Below are positions 37,818 through 47,767 of a stretch of 64,000 nt of DNA, one piece after another. The notes under the pieces were generated by a model. That model was not told the origin of the DNA, searched no databases, and worked only from the letters and a program-made list of their open reading frames with translations. Position 1 is the stretch's first letter; every line of letters begins with the position of its first letter. Made by a program: the position numbers and the translations under genes. Source of the stretch: Limosilactobacillus urinaemulieris (GTDB lineage: Bacteria; Bacillota; Bacilli; Lactobacillales; Lactobacillaceae); the NCBI RefSeq assembly GCF_014838745.1, contig NZ_JABUXR010000010.1, positions 1 to 64,000 of the forward strand. Direction: 5' to 3'.

Positions 37818-38456
37818 TTAATTATCTTTAGGATAGCCTACCAAGTGTAGTTTTCCGTGAATATATTCACCGAGATAAATGTCATTAATACTCTCAAACC
37901 CGGCTTTTCTCACCTGTTCAGTAATCCAGTTTTCATCATGATGAATCAATTCCAGAACATCCGTGTTAATTTGACCATCATTAATTAAGGGGAACCGGAT
38001 ATTCTCATCACTATTTTCAATTACCACCAATTGACCATTCTGCTCCAGAATACCGCTTTTAACTTTAGCAATTTCATAAATACCATGACTTCGCAAGCGG
38101 AACATTAACTCATTGGCAGTCATCCCTGCTCGCATACAATTATCCACCAGTAACTGACCATCCTTAATTAATAGTCGCGGACGACCGTCAATAATATTTT
38201 GAATTGTCACGTTATGCTCCTTAGCGTATTTAACGATAAACACAATCAATGTCCAGATTAACAGAACCATGACGAATTGGAGCACTGTAATGTCTTGGTT
38301 GTAAATGATCCCGCCAATAATTCCCCCAAGAACATAGTTTTGTACTTGGTCGATTGCGGATGTCGGTGCTAAATTTCCTTTTTCTAGAATATTAATCTGG
38401 AAAATAAGGCAGATCATCCCTAAAACAAATTTAATCGTAATTAAACCGTAATCCAT
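37818..38456 (-). CDS. DUF421 domain-containing membrane protein (YetF/YcaP-like)
   Basis: A 212-aa protein with three N-terminal membrane segments (about 5-22, 40-58, 63-80) and a cytoplasmic C-terminal domain containing the signature GRPRLLIKDGQLL near 92-104 and a downstream ELMFRLRSHGI helix. Function unknown; the family occurs widely in Bacillota. GAGGGGG precedes ATG. It follows the DUF3290 gene by 12 bases, a pairing common in lactobacilli that suggests a two-protein membrane unit. Confidence 0.9.
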   Translation of the reverse strand: MDYGLITIKFVLGMICLIFQINILEKGNLAPTSAIDQVQNYVLGGIIGGIIYNQDITVLQFVMVLLIWTLIVFIVKYAKEHNVTIQNIIDGRPRLLIKDGQLLVDNCMRAGMTANELMFRLRSHGIYEIAKVKSGILEQNGQLVVIENSDENIRFPLINDGQINTDVLELIHHDENWITEQVRKAGFESINDIYLGEYIHGKLHLVGYPKDN

Positions 38457-38468
38457 AACCGTCCCCCT

Positions 38469-38912
38469 CTATTTTTGAATAATTACCCGATGATCAACAA
38501 CATGTGCACGAGTAAGCGTATAGTTATCGCCACTTGGACTCAAATTTACCCGATAATCTTTTTTATCGAAGCGGACAATAATTCCATCAGTTAGGGTTGT
38601 CGAATTAACAACAACTTTATTTGGACTAATACCATGATCTTTAGCAACTGCGCGTATAAAGGGGCGCATCTGTAATGATTGTGACTGTTGTGAGTATGTC
38701 TTTTCTAAATTAGTAACTTGCAATCCCGCAAAAATTAACAAAAGAAGAAAGAAGATAATTCCTAAGTCACGATAACGAGTTTGTAATTGATGGCGAAAAT
38801 AACGAAAGGAGTTAATTAAAACTAATAATATCAATACCAGAATTACAGCATAGTTCACTAGGCTATTAAACTGCTGTTGGTGCATAAAGTAACTCTCTGT
38901 ATAAAAAGTCAT
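38469..38912 (-). CDS. DUF3290 domain-containing membrane protein
   Basis: A 147-aa protein with two membrane segments (about 18-36 and 52-68), then an extracytoplasmic or cytoplasmic C-terminal domain of about 75 aa (AKDHGISPNKVVVNST ... HVVDHRVIIQK). The family usually co-occurs with DUF421, encoded 12 bases downstream. GAGAGG lies about 9 bases before ATG. An in-frame Met at residue 10 is an alternative start. Function unknown. Confidence 0.87.
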   Translation of the reverse strand: MTFYTESYFMHQQQFNSLVNYAVILVLILLVLINSFRYFRHQLQTRYRDLGIIFFLLLLIFAGLQVTNLEKTYSQQSQSLQMRPFIRAVAKDHGISPNKVVVNSTTLTDGIIVRFDKKDYRVNLSPSGDNYTLTRAHVVDHRVIIQK

Positions 38913-38944
38913 CGATTCTGCCTCTCTATTTAATATAAACTACA

Positions 38945-38992
38945 AAAACAACCCAAGACTAGTTCAGAGTGAGAATAATCTTAGGTTGTTTT
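38945..38992 (-). terminator. terminator of the LysM-P60 gene
   Basis: A 14-bp stem with one mismatch (38945-38958 with 38979-38992) and a 20-base loop, followed by TGTAGTTT on the minus strand, 20 bases past the stop. Confidence 0.65.
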
Positions 38993-39011
38993 ATTTTACC
39001 GTCCTTAATGT

Positions 39012-40283
39012 TTACTTAACTGTACCAGCGAAACTTGGTTTAAAGTATGAGCTTAAGTTATATACAGCAACATTTGTTCCAGGCTTAGCAGCAGCAGCGT
39101 ATTGGTTGTTCCCCATATAAATTCCTACATGGTATGAGCTTCCTTGGTTTCCCCAGAAAAGAAGGTCTCCCGATTGAGCCTGGTTAACTGGTTTAGTATT
39201 AACGTAGCTTTCCATAGCAACGGTGTTATGTGGTAATTGCTTTCCTTCAGAATTTGCATATACGTATTGAACAAACCCTGAGCAATCCATTCCACTTAAT
39301 GAATTCCCGCCCCATTGATATGGAACACTGTTAGAACTAGCAATCTTACTTGCTAAACTAACGACTGAACCAGATTGCAAGTTAGCATTGGTTTGACTTG
39401 GAGCTTGTTGGCTAGTTGCTTGCTGAGCAACTTGGCTTTGTTGAACTTGTGATTGTTGCGTTGGTTGAGATGCAGCAGAACTAGTAGCTACTTGTTGACT
39501 CTGTACTGCAGTTTGGTTAGTTGCGGCTGCCCGTGAAGCTGTACTATAAGCTACTGCTTGAGTACTATTAGCAGAAACAGGTTGTTGACTATTTACCTGT
39601 TGATTATCTGCTACAGCAACTGCGGAACTTTGTTGACTCGGAGCAGCAGAATTATAAGCAGCTGCATTTACTGTACTTGTATATGCTGAACCAACCATTT
39701 GTGATGATTGCCCTTGTTGATTAACTGCTTGTTGAACTGTGTTTCCCATTGCTTGTGGTTGAGCGGCTCCACTAACAGCTCCTTGAACAACTTGCGGTTG
39801 AGACTGTTGAACATTTCCTGTAACGGTAAATGATTGTGGTTGAGCAACTGGGGCAGTACTCGATTGGGCTACTGCTGAATTAACGTTTTCCCCGTTAATT
39901 GATAATTGTTGACCAACATAAATCAAGTCTGGATTCTGAATATGATTCCAAGCAACAAGATCATTAAGACTAACGTTAAATTGAACAGCTAGTTCACTTA
40001 AAGTATCGCCACTCTTAACCACATAGATACCATTCTTAGCAGCTGAAGCCGACTTAGAAGAAGCTGATGATGATTGAATTGGTGCTAATGATAACTGACC
40101 GCTATTCCGAACCGCATTAGCAGAAGAACTCATTGATGCTGGCTGTTCAGCATGATTAGAACTCTTTGCCTTTGCTTCAACAGTATTATTAGCTTGGGTA
40201 GTCAGTGCAAAAACACTTAATGCTCCCAGCGTTCCAGCAACTAATCTTGTTGATGAACTATACTTACGTACTTTCTTTACCAT
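39012..40283 (-). CDS. secreted LysM and NlpC/P60 peptidoglycan endopeptidase
   Basis: Cell-wall hydrolase, 423 aa. Signal peptide about 1-38 (basic start, hydrophobic 12-28, likely cut after VEAKA), LysM domain 86-129 (YVVKSGDTLSELA...LIYVGQQL) for wall binding, a low-complexity Gln/Ser/Ala/Val linker of about 180 residues, then the NlpC/P60 domain (about 308-423) with catalytic Cys334 in MDCSGF and His385 in YHVGIY. It would cut D-Glu-diamino acid bonds in stem peptides. GGAGAGG precedes ATG. Monocistronic; about 270 A/T-rich bases separate it from the divergent Spx-like gene. Confidence 0.95.
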   Translation of the reverse strand: MVKKVRKYSSSTRLVAGTLGALSVFALTTQANNTVEAKAKSSNHAEQPASMSSSANAVRNSGQLSLAPIQSSSASSKSASAAKNGIYVVKSGDTLSELAVQFNVSLNDLVAWNHIQNPDLIYVGQQLSINGENVNSAVAQSSTAPVAQPQSFTVTGNVQQSQPQVVQGAVSGAAQPQAMGNTVQQAVNQQGQSSQMVGSAYTSTVNAAAYNSAAPSQQSSAVAVADNQQVNSQQPVSANSTQAVAYSTASRAAATNQTAVQSQQVATSSAASQPTQQSQVQQSQVAQQATSQQAPSQTNANLQSGSVVSLASKIASSNSVPYQWGGNSLSGMDCSGFVQYVYANSEGKQLPHNTVAMESYVNTKPVNQAQSGDLLFWGNQGSSYHVGIYMGNNQYAAAAKPGTNVAVYNLSSYFKPSFAGTVK

Positions 40284-40552
40284 ACAGAAACATCCTCTCC
40301 AAATAAACGAAAAAATAATTGCTAATTACTTAATTGATAAACTCAAATCTTCTTTACCATATCATTTTTTTAGAAATTCTTGTACTAATTTTAACATTTT
40401 TAAAGATTTTATTTTTTTATCAAGGAAAAACGGCCTAAAGAAAGTTACAAAAAGATTATTTTGCTTAAATTTTATTAAAGACAGATCAGGATTGAGACTG
40501 TTAATTTCATTTCATTGATAAAATAAAATTAGTTATAGGAGGAAGTGATCGC

Positions 40553-40978
40553 ATGATTTGTATATACTACCACACTAACGATCCTTCAAAACGGAAGGCA
40601 GTTAAGTGGCTTACCGCTCACCAACTAACGGTTCATGAACGGAACATCGAAAAACAGCCATTAACTAAAACAGAAATTCTTGAGCTGCTAAGCAAATCGA
40701 TTAACGGGACTGCCGACTTGATTTCTACCCGTTCTCGAGATACTAAAGCACTTCAGTTAACTTCTGAAACCATAACAATTAACCAGTTAGTAAAAGCAAT
40801 TCAGAAGAGTCCTCACGTTTTGAAAAATCCAATTATCTGTGATGAGAGCAAGTTAGTAACTGGCTTTGATCAAGAAAAAATGGGAATTTTTATTTCACAA
40901 CAAGAGCGAAAAGACGAATTGGCAGATCTATTACTGAAGCAGGATATTCAAACAAGTCATTTTGCATTTCCCATCTAA
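40553..40978 (+). CDS. Spx/ArsC-family protein lacking the redox cysteines
   Basis: A 141-aa member of the Spx/MgsR family (thioredoxin-like fold). Spx binds the RNA polymerase alpha C-terminal domain under disulfide stress. The overall pattern is kept (KRKAVKWL, RNI near 30-32, LISTRSR near 57-63, NPIICDE near 95), but the CxxC switch aligns to Asp10 and Lys13, so both Cys are missing; the only Cys are at 3 and near 98. Redox sensing through CxxC is therefore impossible. AGGAGGAAG lies 8 bases before ATG. Own gene, with terminator. Confidence 0.88.
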   Translation: MICIYYHTNDPSKRKAVKWLTAHQLTVHERNIEKQPLTKTEILELLSKSINGTADLISTRSRDTKALQLTSETITINQLVKAIQKSPHVLKNPIICDESKLVTGFDQEKMGIFISQQERKDELADLLLKQDIQTSHFAFPI

Positions 40979-41023
40979 AGCAGATCGTTCTACTATGCAA
41001 TTATAATTATTATCTTAATGAAA

Positions 41024-41063
41024 AACGCCAGACTAAGTTAAAGTAATCGTTAGTCCTGGCGTT
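41024..41063 (+). terminator. terminator of the Spx-like gene
   Basis: A 13-bp stem with one bulged G and a 13-base loop (41024-41036 with 41050-41063), followed by ATCTTTATT. Lies 45 bases past the stop. Confidence 0.65.
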
Positions 41064-41080
41064 ATCTTTATTACATTCAA

Positions 41081-41133
41081 AAAAGCAGGAAACTATTAGG
41101 AAGAGTAGTAATTCTTAATAGTCTCCTGCTTTT
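41081..41133 (-). terminator. prs terminator
   Basis: An 18-bp stem with one mismatch, AAAAGCAGGAaACTATTA paired with its complement at 41116-41133, loop of 17 bases, T-run TTTTGAATG on the minus strand. Confidence 0.75.
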
Positions 41134-41136
41134 CAT

Positions 41137-42108
41137 TTAATGCTTAAATAATTCATGAATTGATTGGTGATTGTGAACCCGAATAATTGCCTCTTTTAAC
41201 AATTCCGCTACGGAAAGTCGATGAAGCTTATTAAATTCCTTTTCAGTAGGTAGTTTAATTGTATCGGTTACCCACATTTCTTCAAGCGGCGAGTCCTCCA
41301 GTACTTGAGGAGCATTGCCAGACAGAACTGCATGGGTTGCAACCCCGTAAATTCTTTTGGCACCAAATTTTTGTAGTGCCTTAGCGGATAAGCTCATTCG
41401 TACACCAGTATCAACAATGTCATCAACGATAATGGCAACTTTATCCTTAACGTCCCCAATAACGTATTCTGGAACTTCTTGACTACTCCGTTCACGAACT
41501 TCATCGTTCCGGTTATCAACGATTGCAATTGGTGCTTTAATTTGTTCTGCAAAGCGGCGGGCTAAGCTAACCCCTGCATGATCAGGCGAAACGACAACAA
41601 TATCGTTACCAAGATCACGTTCCTCTACATACTTAGCAAATAATGGTGTAGCTTGAAGGTGATCAACTGGAATATCAAAGAAACCTTGAACCTGAGCAGC
41701 GTGAAGATCGATTGTAATTAGTCGATCGATCTTATCCATTTCAAGTAAATTAGCGATCAACTTGGCAGTGATTGGTTCCCGACTCCGTGCTTTTCGATCC
41801 TGCCGTGCATACCCATAGTATGGCATTACAACATTAATCTTGGCTGCACTTGCCCGACGTAAAGCATCAACCATAATCAATAATTCCATCAAATTAGTAT
41901 TAACGGGATCAGATACTGACTGGATTATATAGGTTTCACAACCACGAACACTTTCGTCAATCGTTACCTTAATTTCCCCATCTGCAAAATGACTAACTGA
42001 AGCCTTACTGAGTGGGAGACCGATCTTATCAGCAACACTCTCCGCAAGAGGCTCATTAGAGTTCAAGGCAAATAGGCGAACATTTTTCGCATCTTTTATT
42101 TCAGTCAT
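41137..42108 (-). CDS. prs: ribose-phosphate pyrophosphokinase
   Basis: Makes PRPP from ribose 5-phosphate and ATP for nucleotide, His and Trp synthesis. 323 aa with the flexible-loop/ATP region YYGYARQDRKARSREPI, DLHAAQVQGFF, the allosteric VVSPDHAG segment and the PRPP loop VDDIVDTG. I use ATG 42108 with GAGGAG 8 bases upstream; the in-frame start at 42123 overlaps that site. Monocistronic here; recD2 lies upstream on the same strand. Confidence 0.97.
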   Translation of the reverse strand: MTEIKDAKNVRLFALNSNEPLAESVADKIGLPLSKASVSHFADGEIKVTIDESVRGCETYIIQSVSDPVNTNLMELLIMVDALRRASAAKINVVMPYYGYARQDRKARSREPITAKLIANLLEMDKIDRLITIDLHAAQVQGFFDIPVDHLQATPLFAKYVEERDLGNDIVVVSPDHAGVSLARRFAEQIKAPIAIVDNRNDEVRERSSQEVPEYVIGDVKDKVAIIVDDIVDTGVRMSLSAKALQKFGAKRIYGVATHAVLSGNAPQVLEDSPLEEMWVTDTIKLPTEKEFNKLHRLSVAELLKEAIIRVHNHQSIHELFKH

Positions 42109-42181
42109 TGTTATTCTCCTCAAGATAAAATCAACAATACACAGTTATTATCGCAAGTTTTCTTATTTGGTGCAAGTTGAA

Positions 42182-44656
42182 CTATTTTTTAAAATCAGTT
42201 GGCCGAACTCCTTCCATCCCGATCATCGGATCGATTTCTCCAGATTTAACCAATGCAGGAGTTAGAATCGTTTGTTTATCTTTAACTAACTTATCCTCCG
42301 AGGCGTCCCGATCACTAGTATGTTCTTCAATATTATCCGGTTCAAACTGCCCTTCTGTTCCCTGTTCAAGTGGCAATTCCAGTTTACCGTGATATTTCCA
42401 AACATCAGTCAACCTCTTCACCAAACTAGTTTGTCGATTAACAGATTGACTATTAATGGCCGTAACAAAAGCATATGTCTCCCCAATCATTATTAGCTTA
42501 TCAGCGGCCCGAGTAATAGCAGTGTAGAGGAGATTTCGCTGTAACATCCTACCAAATTCATGGACTAAGGGTAAAATTACCATCTTAAATTGACTGCCTT
42601 GAGATTTATGGATCGAAATACTATATGCCAAACGAATTTGTGACCACTCTAATCGTCCATAATTAACTTCATTCCCGTCAAAGTCAATCGTCATTGTGGC
42701 ATTCTTTTTTCCCTTGCTACCGCCATTTTCAATTGCAGTAATTCGACCAATATCACCGTTAAAAACGTTATTCTCTGGACTATTAACCAGTTGGAGCACC
42801 TTATCACCAACCCGGAAAATCTGTCCCCGAAATTCAATCTCCTGCTTACTAGCGGCTGCCGGATTATAAACTGATTGAGAAAGATCGTTTAGTCGATCAA
42901 CTCCCGCTGCGCCCCGATACATTGGTGCCAGGATTTGGAGATCATTAGCATCGTAACCGCGCTTTTGACTCATCTCAATAATTTGTTTCACAACCCCTGG
43001 TAATTGCCGTGAGTGACACGCAATAAATGAACGGTCCGCCATTTTGACCGTTAAATTACTTGGAATTTTCCCTTCACGAATATCGTGAGCAAGGGGAATA
43101 ATTGTTGAGTCTGCTGCCTGACGATGAATCTTTTTTAATTCAATCCGTGGTAAGTCAGCGAACTCTAGTAAATCATGGAAAACCTGTCCAGGACCAACTG
43201 AAGGCAACTGATCCTTATCACCAACAAAGATAACGTGCATTGATGTCGGTATCGACTGAACCAGAACCTTAAACAACAATGTATCAACCATTGACATTTC
43301 GTCCACAATCAATAGTGATCCTTCAAGGTCCTTAGCGTTTAATTCTGTTGGCATTTCACGACCATTCAATCCTAGTAAGCGGTGAATCGTGCTTGCTGGC
43401 AAATCAGTTGCCTCACTCATTCGCTTAGCGGCCCGACCAGTTGGTGCAGCAAGCAAAATTGGAAATGCCTTTTCCTTATACTGATTTGGATCAAGTGCAA
43501 TTTCATGAAGTTCAGCAAATGCCTCAACGACACCCTTAATAATTGTTGTTTTCCCAGTTCCTGGTCCCCCGGTAAGGAGCATTACCTTGGAAGTTAATGC
43601 CGTTTTGATCGCTTCTGTTTGAATTTCATCATATTTGATTCCAGTTTTTACTGGAAGGTTTTCCAGAATTGTCGTAATTTGCTTCCCGTTTTTTGCCTCG
43701 TCCTGATTTTGACAAAGTCGATGTAAATTTTCGGCAATTTGCCATTCAGCCTTATACAGACTTGCCGGATAAATCCGTTTATCTTCATACTGAATGGTCC
43801 CATTTTTTTCCATTTCAACAATCTGTTGAGTAACCTTAGCAGTTGGAATCGGTTGGCCATTAGTATCAGAAAGCAAGCGCATACTTTCCTGAAGCAACGG
43901 CTTAGCGCTGGTATAAGTATCGCCACTCATCATTGTTAAATCATCAATTGACTGGATAATGGACGCTGAAATTCGTCGTTGATCATCTGCAGGAATTCCC
44001 ATTTTAATGGCCACATGATCCGCCCGCTTGAAACTAATTCCGTCAATATCTTGAACAAGCTGGTATGGATTTTCACTAATAATATGAAGAGTTTCATCCC
44101 CATAACGATCAAAAATGGCACTGCTAAGATTACTGCCAAACCCAAGGTCATTTAACCCAATGATAATTTGGTCCATCCCCTGATTAGCGTTCAGGTTCTC
44201 AACAAGACTAGTTCGAACTGCTTCACGTAATTTCAAACCATCAAGAATATGCGGATCAGCAGTAATCTTATCAATTGCATGGATGCCTAATTGATCAACA
44301 ATCTTTTCAGCGGTCTTTTTCCCTACTCCAGGGAACTGCTTGCCAGCGAGGAAATTAATAATTCCCTCTTTACTGGTTGGCTGGTTAGCATGATATGAAC
44401 TTGCCTGGAATTGGCGACCATATTTAGGGTGATCAATTAATTTACCCTCAAAGCGATATGTTTGATCATCACGGAGATCACCGAAACTCCCCGTAACCGT
44501 TATTTCACTTTCATTCCAATCAAAATTAGCATCTTCCACCGAAACTAACAAAACCTTATAAAAAGAATCAGGACTGTCAAAAATGTCTGATTGTACTTGA
44601 CCAATAAAAAAGGATGGCTCTTCTGGCGTCTCAAATAGGTTAATTTCTTCTGCCAT
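42182..44656 (-). CDS. recD2: RecD2-type SF1B DNA helicase
   Basis: 5'-3' DNA helicase of repair found in bacteria without RecBC. 824 aa: N-terminal OB-like region, helix-hairpin-helix around 105-125 (FPGVGKKTAEKI), then the helicase core with Walker A GGPGTGKT at 363-370, Walker B VDEMSM and SIHKSQG near the C-terminal motif, ending in an acidic tail. ATG 44656 (MAEEINLFE) sits 9 bases after AAGGAAGG; an ATG at 44665 touches that site. Follows the TPR gene by about 25 bases, as in other lactobacilli. Confidence 0.95.
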   Translation of the reverse strand: MAEEINLFETPEEPSFFIGQVQSDIFDSPDSFYKVLLVSVEDANFDWNESEITVTGSFGDLRDDQTYRFEGKLIDHPKYGRQFQASSYHANQPTSKEGIINFLAGKQFPGVGKKTAEKIVDQLGIHAIDKITADPHILDGLKLREAVRTSLVENLNANQGMDQIIIGLNDLGFGSNLSSAIFDRYGDETLHIISENPYQLVQDIDGISFKRADHVAIKMGIPADDQRRISASIIQSIDDLTMMSGDTYTSAKPLLQESMRLLSDTNGQPIPTAKVTQQIVEMEKNGTIQYEDKRIYPASLYKAEWQIAENLHRLCQNQDEAKNGKQITTILENLPVKTGIKYDEIQTEAIKTALTSKVMLLTGGPGTGKTTIIKGVVEAFAELHEIALDPNQYKEKAFPILLAAPTGRAAKRMSEATDLPASTIHRLLGLNGREMPTELNAKDLEGSLLIVDEMSMVDTLLFKVLVQSIPTSMHVIFVGDKDQLPSVGPGQVFHDLLEFADLPRIELKKIHRQAADSTIIPLAHDIREGKIPSNLTVKMADRSFIACHSRQLPGVVKQIIEMSQKRGYDANDLQILAPMYRGAAGVDRLNDLSQSVYNPAAASKQEIEFRGQIFRVGDKVLQLVNSPENNVFNGDIGRITAIENGGSKGKKNATMTIDFDGNEVNYGRLEWSQIRLAYSISIHKSQGSQFKMVILPLVHEFGRMLQRNLLYTAITRAADKLIMIGETYAFVTAINSQSVNRQTSLVKRLTDVWKYHGKLELPLEQGTEGQFEPDNIEEHTSDRDASEDKLVKDKQTILTPALVKSGEIDPMIGMEGVRPTDFKK

Positions 44657-44680
44657 GAAAGTCATCCTTCCTTAAACTTA

Positions 44681-45373
44681 TTATTTATCATTTTGCGGCT
44701 TTTGCGTTGCTTGTAATGTCTTTTCAATTTCAGCAATCCGCTTTTCACTCTTTGTGTAGTAATCTAAGTCAAGCTGTCGTGCTTGATTCAAGTAATCCTT
44801 GTATGGTTCTCCAAGGACCATTGCTACTAATCCACGGTTAAATTGTGTATCTGCTCGACCAGGGTGGTGCTTTAAAATTGCATCATAGTACGATGCAGCC
44901 TGCTTAAATTCACCCAAGGCAAGAAGAGCATCCCCCAGCGCCTGATCAATTTCTGGATCTTCCGGCCGTAATTCATGGGCTGTTAAGCCATAAGCAACGG
45001 CCTGCTTATACTGCTTTTTCTTACTGTAGCTTTGGGCGAGCATCAGGTAGGAATCAGCCTTTAATTTCTTATCGTCAATCTTGTTGTAAAGCTTAATCGC
45101 TTGATCAACCTTACCAACTTCATAGTATAAGTTTCCAAGACCATAATTTAATAGGTTTTGAGCTTCCTGATCACCCTTAGCCTCAAGAATCCCTAAAGCC
45201 TTCATAAATAGTTCTTCAGCTTGGGCATAATCCTGAAGGCGAGTTAACAACGATCCCAAGTCATAATAGTTATTAGCTTTATCAGGATATTCATCAATCG
45301 CGGTAATCAGCTTATGTACTAAACGTTCTGTTTGTTTCTTTTGTTCTTCACGGTTAGTCTGTTGTTCAGTCAT
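44681..45373 (-). CDS. tetratricopeptide repeat protein, 230 aa
   Basis: Cytoplasmic protein built of about five TPR helix pairs (for example NYYDLGSLLTRLQDYAQAE, ADSYLMLAQSYSKKKQY, DPEIDQALGDALLALGEF). TPRs mediate protein-protein contacts; the partner is not known. GGAGAG lies 10 bases before ATG. Encoded between the histidine phosphatase gene (16-base gap) and recD2, a conserved order in lactobacilli. Confidence 0.88.
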   Translation of the reverse strand: MTEQQTNREEQKKQTERLVHKLITAIDEYPDKANNYYDLGSLLTRLQDYAQAEELFMKALGILEAKGDQEAQNLLNYGLGNLYYEVGKVDQAIKLYNKIDDKKLKADSYLMLAQSYSKKKQYKQAVAYGLTAHELRPEDPEIDQALGDALLALGEFKQAASYYDAILKHHPGRADTQFNRGLVAMVLGEPYKDYLNQARQLDLDYYTKSEKRIAEIEKTLQATQKPQNDK

Positions 45374-45388
45374 TTAAATCCACTCTCC

Positions 45389-46045
45389 TCAGATTGTATC
45401 AGTCGGATCAACATTAGCCTTATGCAAGTACGAAGTATCATTCCACTTTTCCAATTCAAAATGTTCAGCATCATCTGTAGTCAGGATAGTAGTGGAAGTA
45501 TTACTAAGGCCACCACGATCCTTCAGGTGTGCCAGAGGCGTTCCCACAAGAGCATTGATACTAGCATTAAGGGCTGCCCCATGAGAAACAATTAAGATTG
45601 ACCCATGCGGATCATTTCGGCAAAACTCTTTAATGGCTGCCCCCATGCGGTTAATCACCTGCGCAAAGCTTTCACTTTCTACGATAGAACTATCATACTT
45701 GTCCGGATGATGGCGGAAATTTTTTAACACATCAGGCCACTTTTTAGCAACCGCATCGAAATGCATTCCCTCCATTTTTCCCAAATTAAATTCTTTTAAC
45801 CGACTATCAATTGTTAGAGGAACCGGACGATTGAGGTACTGTAATAGTGTCATTGCCGTTACCCGAGCGCGTTTTAACGGGCTGGCATAGACATGATTAA
45901 TCGGAACATCTTTTAATGATTCCGCAAGCAATTCAATTTCCTTATAGCTTTGATCAAGTAGCGGTGAATCACCGTTAGCACCTTGGTATCGTGATTCAAG
46001 ATTCCATTGTGTTTTTCCGTGACGGATTAAGTAAACTTTAGTCAT
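45389..46045 (-). CDS. histidine phosphatase family protein (GpmB/PhoE-like)
   Basis: A 218-aa member of the phosphoglycerate-mutase-like phosphatases. The phosphohistidine motif RHGKTQWN (R8, H9) opens the protein, Glu in KEFNLGKMEG near 86 and the second His in IVSHGAAL near 157 complete the site. Cofactor-independent broad phosphatases and true mutases cannot be told apart here. AGAGGAAA lies about 11 bases before ATG. Confidence 0.88.
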   Translation of the reverse strand: MTKVYLIRHGKTQWNLESRYQGANGDSPLLDQSYKEIELLAESLKDVPINHVYASPLKRARVTAMTLLQYLNRPVPLTIDSRLKEFNLGKMEGMHFDAVAKKWPDVLKNFRHHPDKYDSSIVESESFAQVINRMGAAIKEFCRNDPHGSILIVSHGAALNASINALVGTPLAHLKDRGGLSNTSTTILTTDDAEHFELEKWNDTSYLHKANVDPTDTI

Positions 46046-46114
46046 ATTATTCGACCTTTTTCCTCTATTTTAACAAAAATTAATCGCCGTGTTCCAAACT
46101 TTTCTAAATATGTA

Positions 46115-46158
46115 TAGGGAAGCATACCACCTATATACTAATAACGGCATCTTCCCTA
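46115..46158 (-). terminator. possible mnmA terminator
   Basis: TAGGGAAG/CTTCCCTA stem with an inner GCC/GGT extension and bulges, 21 bases past the mnmA stop. The downstream T-run is poor (TATACATATTT). Confidence 0.45.
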
Positions 46159-46178
46159 CTTTGCATTATTTTTATGTT

Positions 46179-47315
<1,137 letters not shown>

Positions 47316-47419
47316 TTAATCACCATCATTTCAAATAGATTCTGGAACAATCTACGATAGAAGGTCGCATGTTACCAGTGTGAACTATTGTATCAAAAGT
47401 TGCCAACTACTGCATTAAT

Positions 47420-47767
47420 TTACCCTTTTGTTACTAAAAAAACATTCCGCTTAAGCATTTCTTTTAAAATAAAATGATACTGCTCAACAAACTCCTTAGC
47501 ACGAGGGTGAGTAAAGATATTAATCTTCCGCATTCCATTTCCGGTAACTGTTTCCATTTTAAACCCAGTCAGATCAGCAGAAATCAGGATCCGGAGCTTA
47601 GCAACTGGCTTAAATGGATTGTCAGTATCAACACTTCCAACATACTCAAAATTTCCTCGTTTAGTTTCTTCAAACCCTAAATCAATCAGAGTGTAACGTT
47701 TAACTTCTGGACTAAGTGAATATTTATCTGAATCTCCTTGAAGTTGAACTGTTTTTGCAAACTGCAT
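47420..47767 (-). CDS. DUF1831 domain-containing protein, 115 aa
   Basis: Conserved in lactobacilli, function unknown. Predicted single alpha/beta domain: YTLIDLGFEETKRGNFEY, LRILISADLTGFKM, then FTHPRAKEFVEQYHFILKEM. No membrane segment. Its ATG overlaps the desulfurase stop by one base (TAATG), so translation is coupled. The place between desulfurase and mnmA suggests a helper in sulfur transfer to tRNA (inference). Confidence 0.88.
   Translation of the reverse strand: MQFAKTVQLQGDSDKYSLSPEVKRYTLIDLGFEETKRGNFEYVGSVDTDNPFKPVAKLRILISADLTGFKMETVTGNGMRKINIFTHPRAKEFVEQYHFILKEMLKRNVFLVTKG

Noticed and set aside
39400-39900. Repeated CAG/CAA-rich sequence looked at as a possible tandem repeat or mobile element
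   Set aside because: It is the low-complexity coding linker of the LysM-P60 protein; no regular repeat unit or element ends.
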